From CALNYX01 sp942490925 (GTDB lineage Bacteria > Chlamydiota > Chlamydiia > Chlamydiales > JAAKFR01): 64,000 bases of DNA. The position numbers and the translations under genes were made by a program. The stretch lies in contig CALNYX010000017.1 of the NCBI GenBank assembly GCA_942490925.1, positions 868,001-932,000 on the forward strand, written 5' to 3'. The notes under the pieces are model-generated. The model ran no database searches and had not been told where the DNA came from. It worked only from the letters and a program-made list of their open reading frames with translations. How positions within the stretch are numbered: the first letter of the stretch is position 1; the number at the start of each line of letters is the position of its first letter. This document shows positions 40,301 through 48,207 of this stretch, one piece after another.

Positions 40301-40485
40301 ACCCTAACAGTCAAGAGTTAAAAGATCTGATTATTTTCAGAGATTTGCTCAAAGCAGATCTAGAAGTTATGCAGCAATATGCTGAGATCAAAAAACGCGC
40401 AAATGGGAATAAAACGCTCTATCGAGAACTTAAAAAGCAGTTGATTGAGCCTACCCTTTCCTTCTGGAGAAGGAAAGCACCATGA
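37309..40485 (+). CDS. valS: Valyl-tRNA synthetase fused to a GrpB (UPF0157) nucleotidyltransferase-like domain
   Basis: Charges tRNA-Val. Class I marks: PPPNVTGVLHMGHAL (HIGH box) near residue 50, the editing domain TTRPETLLGDTA, DWCISRQLWWGHRIPVW, and KLSKSKGNVIDP near residue 553. After the anticodon domain and the coiled-coil arm (KEREKLENSLARLKQLL, to about residue 900) the frame continues without a break into about 155 residues of a GrpB domain: FKPYNAQYPHLFAVEKSRL, IQHVGSTAVPNLGGKGIIDI, RLFFRKGHEYHIHL, LIIFRDLLKADLE. 1058 residues in total against about 940-950 for usual ValRS. No stop or start signal lies at the junction. C. trachomatis ValRS has no such tail as far as I know. Confidence 0.95.
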   Translation: MEELPKAYDPKLTDVKWSQFWEENGFFKVDPTSDKPAYSIVIPPPNVTGVLHMGHALVNTLQDILIRWKRMSGYEALWMPGTDHAGIATQTVVERHLMQSEGKRRSDYDREVFLKHIWDWKEKSETTILKQLKSLGCSCDWSRLRFTLDDGCSLAVRTMFKKLFDEGLIYRGDYLVNWDPVTQTALADDEVEYEERESYLWYFKYHLVDGSGYVHIATTRPETLLGDTAIAVSPKDERYKHLINKKVRVPFVDREIPIIADPYVDPEFGTGMVKITPAHDPNDYKIGLNHNLPMINVMTTDGRMNENAGPFHEMSREEAREAVVHQMKELGLLDKTERYSLRVGISYRSKAIIEPLLSKQWFVKMESFKEKLRAAVNDERVKILPPSWKQTYFHWIDNLRDWCISRQLWWGHRIPVWYNKEDPTQMRCSTEEIDDEMWEQDPDVLDTWFSSALWPFSTMGWPNKTPELKKFYPNSVLVTGHDILFFWVARMIAMGEHALDKVPFPETFLHGLIYGRSYWRNNSDGSITYVAGEEKKQYDLGKQPPKEVHSKWEKLSKSKGNVIDPLELIDEYGTDAVRMSLCACANQSPQIDLDRRRFDEFKNFANKVWNGARFVFMNLSDLTDSELDQNFELALEDKWILSAMGRVNRQVNESLSNYHFDQAAQLSYDFFWKEFCAYYVEFSKPILFGDDKTARKNKQKILATVLSNSIRLLHPMAPFITEELYQLLKKQFPSLLPEPACIVAPYPQALPEDEAIHEQFAHIEKVIYTIRNIRGEMKIPPHIATDVYLIGNFPQEQTRLIGALVKTTQIICTDKAPEFPLSATGVVGELTILIPLPQELADKEKQRLEKEREKLENSLARLKQLLDNQDFLAKAAPELIEKKKSELSSTQNELNSLNAKLVVNKYTFKPYNAQYPHLFAVEKSRLTEHIQADIQHVGSTAVPNLGGKGIIDIAIATESIEETSKQLEMLGYEFHKNGSTAERLFFRKGHEYHIHLMHPNSQELKDLIIFRDLLKADLEVMQQYAEIKKRANGNKTLYRELKKQLIEPTLSFWRRKAP

Positions 40486-40727
40486 AATACATTCTTCTCA
40501 TACTTGCCAGTTCCATCTGTATTGTTGGCTACGCCCTCTACTACTACGGATTTTCTGCCAAGCGTGGCCAACCAATTCTCTACCTTGAAGACCTCTATGT
40601 AAAACCCAACTATCGTGGAGAGGGAATTGGCTGGCACGTCTTTGACTGGAATGAGAAAGCGAAAGCCTTTTATAAAAGCTTAGGAGCCTATATGAGAGAA
40701 GACTTAATACAAGTGAGGTGGGAGTGA
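40482..40727 (+). pseudogene. Decayed GNAT acetyltransferase (spermidine/diamine acetyltransferase-like)
   Basis: 81 residues with ATGA overlap to valS. The segment IVGYALYYYGFSAKRG then ILYLEDLYVKPNYRGEGIG matches the core of diamine acetyltransferases up to the acetyl-CoA loop, but it then jumps directly to WHVFDWNEKAKAFYKSLGA, which in the family comes about 25 residues later. So the CoA-binding helix is missing, and the usual first 50 residues are absent as well. The N-terminus now looks like a signal or membrane stretch (MKYILLILASSICIVG). Likely inactive; a new use as a small anchored protein cannot be excluded. Confidence 0.7.
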
Positions 40728-41266
40728 TGCGTTGTTTTGGAAACGAATCCGAGCTCTATGCGCGCTACCATGATGAGGAGTGGGCTATCCCCTCTCATGA
40801 TGACAACTACCTCTTTGAAATGCTCATCCTAGAAGGTGTACAAGCAGGCCTAAGCTGGGAAATTGTACTTAAGCGGCGCGAAGCCTATCGCAAAGCCTAC
40901 CACAATTTTGATCCAAAAAAAGTTGCGCAGATGAGCGATGAGCAATTAGAAGCCCTCCTGCAAGATCCAGCATTGATACGTAATCGCAGAAAGATCTTTG
41001 GTGCAAGGCAAAATGCCCAGGTCTTTTTGGAAATGCAAAAGGAATTTGGCTCATTTGATGCCTACATCTGGAAGTTTGTCGACGATAAGCCAATTGTGAA
41101 TCGATGGAGGCAAAAAAAAGATGTCCCAACAGAGACATCTATTAGCCAAGCAATTTCTAAGGATTTGAAAAAACGTGGGATGACATTTGTCGGTCCCACG
41201 ATTCTATATGCCTACATGCAAGCTGTTGGGATGGTCAATGACCACCTCATCTCTTGCAATCAGTAA
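40727..41266 (+). CDS. tag: DNA-3-methyladenine glycosylase I
   Basis: Base excision repair enzyme that removes 3-methyladenine. Family marks: MRCFGNESELYARYHDEEW at the N-terminus (zinc Cys and His), ILEGVQAGLSWEIVLKRREAYRKA with the catalytic-pocket residues, RNRRKIFGARQNA, KKRGMTFVGPTILYAYMQAVGMVNDH and the last zinc Cys in SCNQ. 179 residues. The ATG at 40727 overlaps the stop of the GNAT remnant (TGATG), with GAGG/GGGAG upstream; a GTG at 40718 is less likely. Confidence 0.95.
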   Translation: MRCFGNESELYARYHDEEWAIPSHDDNYLFEMLILEGVQAGLSWEIVLKRREAYRKAYHNFDPKKVAQMSDEQLEALLQDPALIRNRRKIFGARQNAQVFLEMQKEFGSFDAYIWKFVDDKPIVNRWRQKKDVPTETSISQAISKDLKKRGMTFVGPTILYAYMQAVGMVNDHLISCNQ

Positions 41267-41332
41267 CAACTAAGAGACTTCGTCATTACCATCTTCTTTT
41301 ACTGCCACGTTAGCACGTAGATTATAAAAAAA

Positions 41333-41371
41333 ATAAACTCTTTTTTAAAAATCTATATAGATCTAGTTTAT
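41333..41371. terminator. Bidirectional terminator between tag and the alanine symporter gene
   Basis: Arms ATAAACT (41333-41339) and AGTTTAT (41365-41371) enclose the palindrome ATCTATATAGAT. On the minus strand the stem is followed by a T8 run; on the plus strand by GTG then T6. It suits both converging genes. Confidence 0.6.
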
Positions 41372-41378
41372 GTGTTTT

Positions 41379-42740
41379 TTAATTAACCATCTGCTCAGCA
41401 GGAACAGCTTTCTTGAAGAAGAAGTCAGTCTCTTTGACGACTACGCCCGAGAGGGCAAAAATGCCGATGAGGTTTGGAAGGGCCATGAAGGCATTGGCAA
41501 TGTCTGCAACAGGCCAGATCACCTCTAGAGGGATCATCACGCCTAAGAAGACACAGATCGTGAAGAGCACGCGATAGTAGTAGGCTGAGCGACTACCCAA
41601 GATGTATTCGCAACACTTCTCACCATAATACGACCAACCGATGATCGTAGAAAGTCCAAAAAGGATACAACCCAAAATCACCACATAGCCACCGAAGGGA
41701 AAAGCTCTTTCAAAGGCGACAACTGTCATATAGGCCCCATTGAGGATCTTACCATCTGGACCAAGGTCACCAAGAACGTGCGTCACCGCAATCGCAAGAC
41801 CTGTGAATGTACAGACAATTGTTGAGAGAAAGGCTCCTGTCATCGAAACGAGAGCTTGCCTGGCAGGATAATCTGTTTTGGCAGCCGCTGCTGCAATGGG
41901 AGCGCTACCTAGGCCAGATTCATTGGAAAAGACACTGCGCGCAATTCCCATCTGCACAGCCATAATGAGCGTTGCTCCAGCAAAACCTCCGACAGCAGCT
42001 TGCCCACTAAAAGCAGAGTGCCAAATCAACGAGAGCGCAGCTGGGATCTCTTTAAAGTAGATTCCAAGAACAGTAAAGCTGCCGACAATATAGATCAGAG
42101 CCATGACAGGCACAAGATAGGAAGTCACTTTTCCAATCGATTGAATCCCACCAATCAGCACAGCTCCAGTACATAGAGCTAACGCAAGACCTGTGATCCA
42201 GGCGCTCACTCCAAAGTAGTTAGACATGGCTAGTGCAATCGAATTAGACTGAACAAGGTTTCCTGTTGTAATCGTTGTGATCGCACCAAAAAGCGCAAAG
42301 AAAGCGGCTAGTTTTTTCCAACCTAGACCTCTATCAATGTAATACATTGGGCCACCGGCCATCTGCCCTTTTTTATCCGTGATGCGGTATTTAACTGCCA
42401 AAACCCCTTCACAATATTTTGTTGACATTCCGATCAGGGTAATGACCCACAGCCAAACAAGAGATCCAAGGCCTCCCATTGCGACAGCTGTGGCAATACC
42501 GGCAATATTCCCAATTCCGATGGTTGCAGCAAGAGCAGTTGTCAAGGCTTGAAAGTGGCTGATATCCCCAACTGCTGTATGATCGTGACGCATGAAGGCA
42601 AGCTTCAAACTATAGAAGAGATAGCGGAACTGTAATCCTCTGAGTTTGACAGTCAGATAGATACCAAGAGCGATGAGGATAACAAAGAGTGGCTGCCAGA
42701 CTCCATTATCGATTTTTTGAAAGAGTGAGATCCAGTCCAT
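41379..42740 (-). CDS. Sodium:alanine symporter (AgcS family)
   Basis: Imports alanine or glycine with Na+. 453 residues with about 11 membrane helices. Family marks: GDISHFQALTTALAATIGIGNIAGIATA, the GGPMYYIDRGLG loop, QSNSIALAM, and GIARSVFSNESGLGSAPIAAAAA. C. trachomatis has one such transporter (CT735, dagA) at another locus. It has its own strong promoter. Na+ dependence links it to the Na+ or proton gradient set by the V-ATPase. Confidence 0.93.
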   Translation of the reverse strand: MDWISLFQKIDNGVWQPLFVILIALGIYLTVKLRGLQFRYLFYSLKLAFMRHDHTAVGDISHFQALTTALAATIGIGNIAGIATAVAMGGLGSLVWLWVITLIGMSTKYCEGVLAVKYRITDKKGQMAGGPMYYIDRGLGWKKLAAFFALFGAITTITTGNLVQSNSIALAMSNYFGVSAWITGLALALCTGAVLIGGIQSIGKVTSYLVPVMALIYIVGSFTVLGIYFKEIPAALSLIWHSAFSGQAAVGGFAGATLIMAVQMGIARSVFSNESGLGSAPIAAAAAKTDYPARQALVSMTGAFLSTIVCTFTGLAIAVTHVLGDLGPDGKILNGAYMTVVAFERAFPFGGYVVILGCILFGLSTIIGWSYYGEKCCEYILGSRSAYYYRVLFTICVFLGVMIPLEVIWPVADIANAFMALPNLIGIFALSGVVVKETDFFFKKAVPAEQMVN

Positions 42741-42755
42741 AATATTAAGGAAAAG

Positions 42756-42784
42756 ATTTTAACGAATTCTTGATCAAGCGTCAA
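42756..42784 (-). promoter_or_regulatory. Predicted promoter of the alanine symporter gene
   Basis: On the minus strand TTGACG (42784-42779), 17-bp spacer, TAAAAT (42761-42756); ATG 15 nt further at 42740. Confidence 0.6.
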
Positions 42785-42834
42785 GGGTTTTGTCTTTTCT
42801 AGAAACTCCTTGATTTGGTACTCTCTAAGTTTTG

Positions 42835-43860
42835 ATGGATACACCGAAACAACTACAAGACGCCCTACCGCAGACAAAGAAGCAAGCTTCTTTCATTGCT
42901 CACTCTCGAAATGAGATCGAAGCGATCCTTAATGGAGTCGATCAAAGACTCCTGCTTATTGTGGGTCCTTGCTCTGTTCATGACCCTGAAGCTACAATCG
43001 ACTATGCTAAACGGTTTAAGGAACTTGCAAAAAGTGTTTCAGATCGTTTTCTACTGGTCATGCGCACCTATTTCGAGAAGCCCCGCACAACGATTGGTTG
43101 GAAAGGTTTGCTCTATGATCCACATCTTGATGGTTCGTATGAGGTACAAACAGGAGTCCACATCGTCAGAAAACTTGTTTCAGATCTCACAGATTTAGAG
43201 GTTCCGATTGGAAGTGAACTACTTGAGATGACAACAGCGCATTATTATGCCGATTATCTTGCATGGGGGTGTATTGGGGCTCGCACGGCAGCTTCCCCTC
43301 CACACCGTCAGTTTGCCTCAAGTCTCCCCTTCCCCATCGGTTTTAAAAATACGACAGATGGCAATGTCGAGGCTGCGATCCAAGGAATTACTTCCGCGAA
43401 TAGTTCTCACGTCTTTTTAGGGCTCAATACCAAAGGGGAGATGGCACGTATCTACACGTCAGGCAATCCAGATTGTCACATTATTCTGCGTGGAAGTGAG
43501 ATACGCCCTAACTATTTTCCGCACGATGTAGCTGAAACCATCGAAAAGTGCAAAGAAGCAGGTGTACAAGAGAGACTCCTAGTCGATTGTTCTCATGACA
43601 ATAGCTTCAAAATTCCCGAGGAGCAGATTCCTGTCCTTGATTCAGTCATCGATCAGGTTGCTAAAGGGAACCATAAGTTGGTTGGTGCAATGCTTGAGAG
43701 CAATATCCATGCTGGTACACAACTAGTCGATGGAGAGCTCAAGTATGGTGTATCGATTACAGATCCCTGTTTATCGTGGGAAACAACAGAGCGTGTGATT
43801 AAAAAAGCTCACGATCGCCTATCAGGTGTGCCCTCCGAGCAGCTCTGTCTCGTCTACTAG
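42835..43860 (+). CDS. aroG: 3-deoxy-D-arabino-heptulosonate 7-phosphate (DAHP) synthase, type I
   Basis: First step of the shikimate pathway: phosphoenolpyruvate plus erythrose 4-phosphate. Family marks: LLIVGPCSVHDPEATIDYA, MRTYFEKPRTTIGWKGL with the PEP site, GSELLEMTTAHYYADYLAWG, IGARTAASPPHRQFAS, GFKNTTDGN, and DCSHDNS with the metal His. 341 residues, close to the AroF/G/H type. The ATG at 42835 follows a TTG; no clear ribosome binding site. The presence of aromatic synthesis at entry level fits chlamydiae, which keep a shikimate route. Confidence 0.96.
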   Translation: MDTPKQLQDALPQTKKQASFIAHSRNEIEAILNGVDQRLLLIVGPCSVHDPEATIDYAKRFKELAKSVSDRFLLVMRTYFEKPRTTIGWKGLLYDPHLDGSYEVQTGVHIVRKLVSDLTDLEVPIGSELLEMTTAHYYADYLAWGCIGARTAASPPHRQFASSLPFPIGFKNTTDGNVEAAIQGITSANSSHVFLGLNTKGEMARIYTSGNPDCHIILRGSEIRPNYFPHDVAETIEKCKEAGVQERLLVDCSHDNSFKIPEEQIPVLDSVIDQVAKGNHKLVGAMLESNIHAGTQLVDGELKYGVSITDPCLSWETTERVIKKAHDRLSGVPSEQLCLVY

Positions 43861-43884
43861 GATCAATTGTAGACTGAGAAATGG

Positions 43885-43913
43885 GTGACAAAATCTTCAA
43901 AATTGACTATACT
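43885..43913 (+). promoter_or_regulatory. Predicted leaderless promoter of leucine dehydrogenase
   Basis: GTGACA (43885-43890), 17-bp spacer, TATACT (43908-43913), then 7 nt to the ATG at 43921; no Shine-Dalgarno sequence. Confidence 0.6.
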
Positions 43914-43920
43914 TTTTGCC

Positions 43921-45012
43921 ATGAAAAAGCATTCAGAACTCACCTTTACTGAACTACACGTTGATGGCTATGAAAGAGTCGTCGAAGCTGTAGATAAAAC
44001 TGTCGGATTGCACGCTATTATTGCAATCCATAGCACCACTTTAGGATCAGCCTTAGGCGGCATCCGTGTCTATCCCTATAAAACTTTTGAAGAAGCTTTG
44101 ACAGATGTCTGTCGCTTAGCCGAGGGGATGACTTGTAAGGCTGCTATTATGGGAACAGGCACTGGTGGAGCAAAAGCTGTTATTATTACAGATCATAAAG
44201 CTCCTAAAAGCGAAGCGTTACTCCTGGCATTTGCTGAAGCTGTCAACTACCTCGAGGGTCAATATATCTGCGCTGAAGATACCGGCATCACTGAAAAGGA
44301 TATGGTCGTTATAAACAAGGGAAGCAAATATGTTGTTGGCTTGCCTCAAATCAGTGGAAACCCCTCACCGTTTACAGCTTGGGGAGTATTGCGCGGGATA
44401 CAGGCAACCTGTATGCAATTGTTTGATGCGCCTACGGTTGAAGGAAGGACGATTGCTATTCAAGGACTTGGTGTTGTTGGAATGGATTTAGCTCGTCACC
44501 TTTTTTGGGATGGAGCGCAACTCATTGTTGCAGACCTTGATGAAAAAAATGTTGAAGACGCGATGCTACAATTTGGCGCAAAACGTGTGAATCCTGATGA
44601 AATTCTAGAAGTTGAATGCGACATTTTAGTCCCTTGTGCTTTTGGTGGTTTCCTAAACAAACAATCTATTCCTAAACTGCGTTGCAAAGCAGTTGCAGGC
44701 GCAGCGAATAATCAACTCCTTACAGCAGACGATGGTCGTCTTCTTTTAGAAAGAGACATTCTCTATGCTCCTGATTTTGTGATTAATGCAGCGGGCCTTG
44801 TCAATGCTTGCGGTGAGATCTCAAATAGTGGTTACAATGCTGTTGCTGTTCGACAAGACGTTAACCGCATTTATGACATTTTGCTTCGCATCTTCAAGCT
44901 TTCAAAAGAGCAAAACATCCCGACAAACTGCATTGCAGATGAGATTGTCGCCTATAATCTCAAGCATGCGATAGGCAAACGGACAGAAGAAATTATGTTC
45001 CGCTCAACATAG
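43921..45012 (+). CDS. ldh: Leucine dehydrogenase (Glu/Leu/Phe/Val dehydrogenase family)
   Basis: NAD-dependent oxidative deamination of branched-chain amino acids. Seen: GLHAIIAIHSTTLGSALGGIRVYPY, the catalytic Lys region AEGMTCKAAIMGTGTGGAKAV, AEDTGITEKDM, the Rossmann loop IQGLGVVGMDLA, and AAGLVNACGEIS. 363 residues from ATG 43921, the usual length for LeuDH; frames further up to 43885 lie in the promoter. C. trachomatis carries an equivalent gene (CT773) elsewhere. Confidence 0.94.
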   Translation: MKKHSELTFTELHVDGYERVVEAVDKTVGLHAIIAIHSTTLGSALGGIRVYPYKTFEEALTDVCRLAEGMTCKAAIMGTGTGGAKAVIITDHKAPKSEALLLAFAEAVNYLEGQYICAEDTGITEKDMVVINKGSKYVVGLPQISGNPSPFTAWGVLRGIQATCMQLFDAPTVEGRTIAIQGLGVVGMDLARHLFWDGAQLIVADLDEKNVEDAMLQFGAKRVNPDEILEVECDILVPCAFGGFLNKQSIPKLRCKAVAGAANNQLLTADDGRLLLERDILYAPDFVINAAGLVNACGEISNSGYNAVAVRQDVNRIYDILLRIFKLSKEQNIPTNCIADEIVAYNLKHAIGKRTEEIMFRST

Positions 45013-45051
45013 TTCTATTTTCCTTTAAAAGCTCAGTTTGGCACTAATTTG

Positions 45052-45843
45052 TTATAGAGGATCTGCTTGAGCTGCTAAGTAGCCACCATTTTCATGTAAC
45101 GGATCTTTGCACCAGCCTCGTAGGAATTGATTCGGAAAGATATTGATGCCAAAGTCCGCTACAGTATTGCTTTTTCTGTCGACATAGCCCCAGAGCTGTT
45201 TTTTATCAGGTAAATCTTTTAAATAGATATCGAGCTGGGTTGATTCAGCAACTAAGTTTTCTTGAGAAGAAAATAGCAGCTCCATAGCTTCTTGACTCTC
45301 TTTATTATATGACTCAAATCTCCCAAGGCGTTCTCTGATTCTCCAAAAAAAGCCTGTGCATAGATACTTTTTATTAACAGAGACATCAGATAAAGTTATT
45401 TTCCAAAGTTCCCATGCTTCCACATATTCTTGAGGCTTTTGCTGCATTTCATTCAAATAATGGATGACAAAGTTCAAGTTATATTGATGATTCAAAAGCG
45501 TACAAAATTCAGTAACAATTGAGAGCAGGTTTTGAGCAGGAACTTCAGCTTTTTCTTGATAGTCAATGGAGAGCTTTTCTTCAGAAAAGAGGTCTGTCAA
45601 AAATTGTTCAAAACTCAAATAGTTGACAGGTTTGGTAGCATAGAAAATAGCCTCTGCCCATTTCTCATACTCTTCAGCCTCCAAACAAATTAAACCTAAA
45701 AAAAGCCTGTGCGATTCATATGCATTAATTTCTGACGCAAGGACATCCCTACAAATAATTGGACTCAGGCGACTTAGAAAAATCATGCCGATATTAAAAC
45801 TTTGTAATGGAGTTACAAAATCTTGGGAGTGTAATTCTGTCAT
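45052..45843 (-). CDS. Unknown 263-residue protein
   Basis: Not recognised. Appears largely helical and acidic without a signal peptide or membrane helix. Landmarks are the paired aromatic helices EEYEKWAEAIFYATKPVNYLSF and QYNLNFVIHYLNEMQQKPQEYVEAWELWK, and a C-terminal part ending HENGGYLAAQADPL. It lies 31 bp after typA on the same strand and may be its read-through partner. More AT-rich than its neighbours, which fits a lineage-specific gene. Confidence 0.55.
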   Translation of the reverse strand: MTELHSQDFVTPLQSFNIGMIFLSRLSPIICRDVLASEINAYESHRLFLGLICLEAEEYEKWAEAIFYATKPVNYLSFEQFLTDLFSEEKLSIDYQEKAEVPAQNLLSIVTEFCTLLNHQYNLNFVIHYLNEMQQKPQEYVEAWELWKITLSDVSVNKKYLCTGFFWRIRERLGRFESYNKESQEAMELLFSSQENLVAESTQLDIYLKDLPDKKQLWGYVDRKSNTVADFGINIFPNQFLRGWCKDPLHENGGYLAAQADPL

Positions 45844-45874
45844 AACACTAATTTATTGCTGATCTTACGCTAAA

Positions 45875-47677
45875 TTATTTTTTGCGTTTGCGCTCGTTTT
45901 CTGTCAGCAAGATCTTACGAAGACGGATTATGTCAGGAGTGATCTCAATCCATTCATCCTGCTCAATGTAGGTAATCGCTTCCTCTAGGTTAAAACGACG
46001 GCACGGAGCTGTTGTCAAACTCTCATCTGTACCTGAAGCACGGACGTTTGTGAGCTGTTTAGCTTTTGTGATGTTGACAACTAGATCATTCTCACGGCTA
46101 TTCTCACCAACAATCATCCCTTCGTACACTTCATCACCTGCTGAGACAAAAAGCTCACCGCGATCTTGAAGTGTAAAGGCTGCATAAGCATTGGCTTTGC
46201 CTGGACAGAGTGAAACCATCACGCCACGAGGACGTCCAACAATTGTTCCTTTGTGCGGAGAGTAGTTCTCAAAGATGGAAGTTAAGATTCCAAGACCTTT
46301 AGTTGTGGTCAAAAAGTCGTTGCGGTACCCCATCAATCCACGTGTTGGAATCAAAAATTCCATGTGAGTGATGCCATGTTCATCAGTGCTGAGGTTTTGC
46401 ATTTCTCCACGTTTCTTTGAGAGCTGATCAATTACGCTTCCAGAGTACTCTTCAGGCACATCGATATGCACGCGGTCAATCGGCTCACACTTCTTCCCAT
46501 CAATTTCTTTGATAATGACTTGAGGTTTTGAAACGCAACACTCAAATCCTTCTCTACGCATTGCTTCAAGTAGAATTGAAAGATGCAATTCTCCACGTCC
46601 AGCAATACTAACACTTTGTTCGTTGTCAGTGATTTGATACGAAATATTGGCGCGTTGCTCTTTATAGAGACGATCGCGAATTTTGTTCATTGTGACATGT
46701 TTACCGCTTTTTCCTACAAATGGACCGTTGTTGACCCAAACATCAATCGAAACAGTCGGCTCATCAACTTTAATAGGAGGAAGTACATTGATGTGTACAG
46801 GATCACAGAGGGTATCTCCGATCATGATCTCAGCAATACCTGAAAGGGAAACGATATCTCCAACACCAGCTTCTTCAACTTCAATACGTTTTAACCCGTG
46901 GTGGCCTTCAATCCGCGTAATTGATGCGCGTGTCTGCTTGCCACTCGCATCAATGTGCATGACTTGCTGACCCTTACGCACTTTTCCTTGTAAGATACGA
47001 CCACATGCCTGTCTACCGACATAATCGTCATAACCAAGGGTTGAGGCTTGGAATTGGAAAGGATTATCTAGACTCCCCTTTAAGCGCGGAGACGTCTCGA
47101 TGATCAGATCAAAGAGTGCTGAAAAATCTTCTTTAGGGTCAGTACTATCATGGTAAGCATAACCTTTCAAAGCAGATGCTAAACAATATTTAAAGTCGAG
47201 TTGCTCATCATTAGCACCGAGTTCAACAAAAAGATCAAAAGTTTCGTTGAGAACGCGTTCAGGATCAGCTTGAGGGCGATCAATCTTGTTCAGAACAACA
47301 ATCGGACAGAGTCCCATCTTCAGAGATTTAGAGAGCACAAAGCGTGTCTGAGGCATCGGCCCCTCTTTTGCATCAACGATTAGAAGAACTGTATCAACCA
47401 TACCAAGTACGCGCTCAACTTCTCCTGAGAAGTCAGCGTGGCCAGGGGTATCGATGATATTAACCTTAAAATCTTTGTATTCAATGGAGGTATGCTTAGA
47501 AAAGATGGTGATCCCACGCTCTTTTTCTTGGTCATACGAATCCATGACGCGCTCATCAACAGCTTCGTTGTCACGGAAAATATTAGATTGTTTTAGAAGC
47601 CCATCGAGCAGTGTAGTTTTACCGTGGTCAATGTGGGCGATAATAGCAATATTGCGAATTTTTTCTGGAGTAAACAT
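45875..47677 (-). CDS. typA: Ribosome-associated GTPase TypA/BipA
   Basis: Translational GTPase tied to stress and ribosome assembly. Seen: IRNIAIIAHIDHGKTTLLDGLL (G1), the switch region RGITIFSKHTSIEY, DTPGHADFSGEVER (G3), VLNKIDRP (G4), elongation-factor-like domain II, then TRGLMGYRNDFLTTTKG, typical of TypA, and the special C-terminal domain ending NERKRKK. 600 residues, standard. Minus-strand promoter 8 nt from the ATG, no Shine-Dalgarno sequence. Confidence 0.97.
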   Translation of the reverse strand: MFTPEKIRNIAIIAHIDHGKTTLLDGLLKQSNIFRDNEAVDERVMDSYDQEKERGITIFSKHTSIEYKDFKVNIIDTPGHADFSGEVERVLGMVDTVLLIVDAKEGPMPQTRFVLSKSLKMGLCPIVVLNKIDRPQADPERVLNETFDLFVELGANDEQLDFKYCLASALKGYAYHDSTDPKEDFSALFDLIIETSPRLKGSLDNPFQFQASTLGYDDYVGRQACGRILQGKVRKGQQVMHIDASGKQTRASITRIEGHHGLKRIEVEEAGVGDIVSLSGIAEIMIGDTLCDPVHINVLPPIKVDEPTVSIDVWVNNGPFVGKSGKHVTMNKIRDRLYKEQRANISYQITDNEQSVSIAGRGELHLSILLEAMRREGFECCVSKPQVIIKEIDGKKCEPIDRVHIDVPEEYSGSVIDQLSKKRGEMQNLSTDEHGITHMEFLIPTRGLMGYRNDFLTTTKGLGILTSIFENYSPHKGTIVGRPRGVMVSLCPGKANAYAAFTLQDRGELFVSAGDEVYEGMIVGENSRENDLVVNITKAKQLTNVRASGTDESLTTAPCRRFNLEEAITYIEQDEWIEITPDIIRLRKILLTENERKRKK

Positions 47678-47685
47678 GGTGCAAC

Positions 47686-47714
47686 ATTCTACTCGCTTTC
47701 AGAATCTTTGTCAC
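47686..47714 (-). promoter_or_regulatory. Predicted leaderless promoter of typA
   Basis: On the minus strand GTGACA (47714-47709), 17-bp spacer, TAGAAT (47691-47686), then 8 nt to the ATG at 47677. Confidence 0.6.
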
Positions 47715-47766
47715 TATCAATCCCATTTTTCTAGATTTTAATACTCTGAGGATAAAAAGAGTCTGT

Positions 47767-48207
47767 TTATTTTCCGCTCTGGTCTAGAGATGTGGAATCA
47801 ATTGTAATGACTTCTGCCCAGAGATGGTGATTCCACTGGTCGATCAACGTTCCTTCATGATAGATCTGAACAGAGTAGGAGAGAATCCCCTGATATTTCC
47901 AAAAATCTTTATCCATCAAGCGAAACATCCAAGTCCCCCATCTCTCACATGTACTCCTGCGAAACTCTTGCATTTCGCGGTTGCCATAGCGTACTTGCAA
48001 GACAATCTCTGCTGGAACGCAAGAGGGAGGCAAATTCCACCTGATCACAAGTTGCTGCCCAGTAAAGCAGGAGCATCTTGGATCAGGGGTATCAATCTGC
48101 TTAGCAGCCAAATACTTGGTATCAAGATACTCTGAGCGTACGGACAACGGCCGCGAATACTGACAACCTGCCAGGCAGAGTAACATGAGTGCACAAAAAT
48201 ATTTCAC
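47767..48207 (-). CDS. Lipoprotein at the end of the V-ATPase operon (CT303 position)
   Basis: 146 residues. Signal peptide with lipobox (MKYFCALMLLCLAGC), so the Cys at 15 is the likely lipidated residue. The mature part has a strand-rich fold with CSCFTGQQLVIRWNLPPSC and WFKYQ-like aromatic strands, six Cys in all outside the signal. It overlaps the K subunit gene by 4 bp (ATGA type), so it is translated with the ATPase. C. trachomatis also has an unnamed gene here, CT303, next to valS. Function unknown. Confidence 0.7.
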   Translation of the reverse strand: MKYFCALMLLCLAGCQYSRPLSVRSEYLDTKYLAAKQIDTPDPRCSCFTGQQLVIRWNLPPSCVPAEIVLQVRYGNREMQEFRRSTCERWGTWMFRLMDKDFWKYQGILSYSVQIYHEGTLIDQWNHHLWAEVITIDSTSLDQSGK

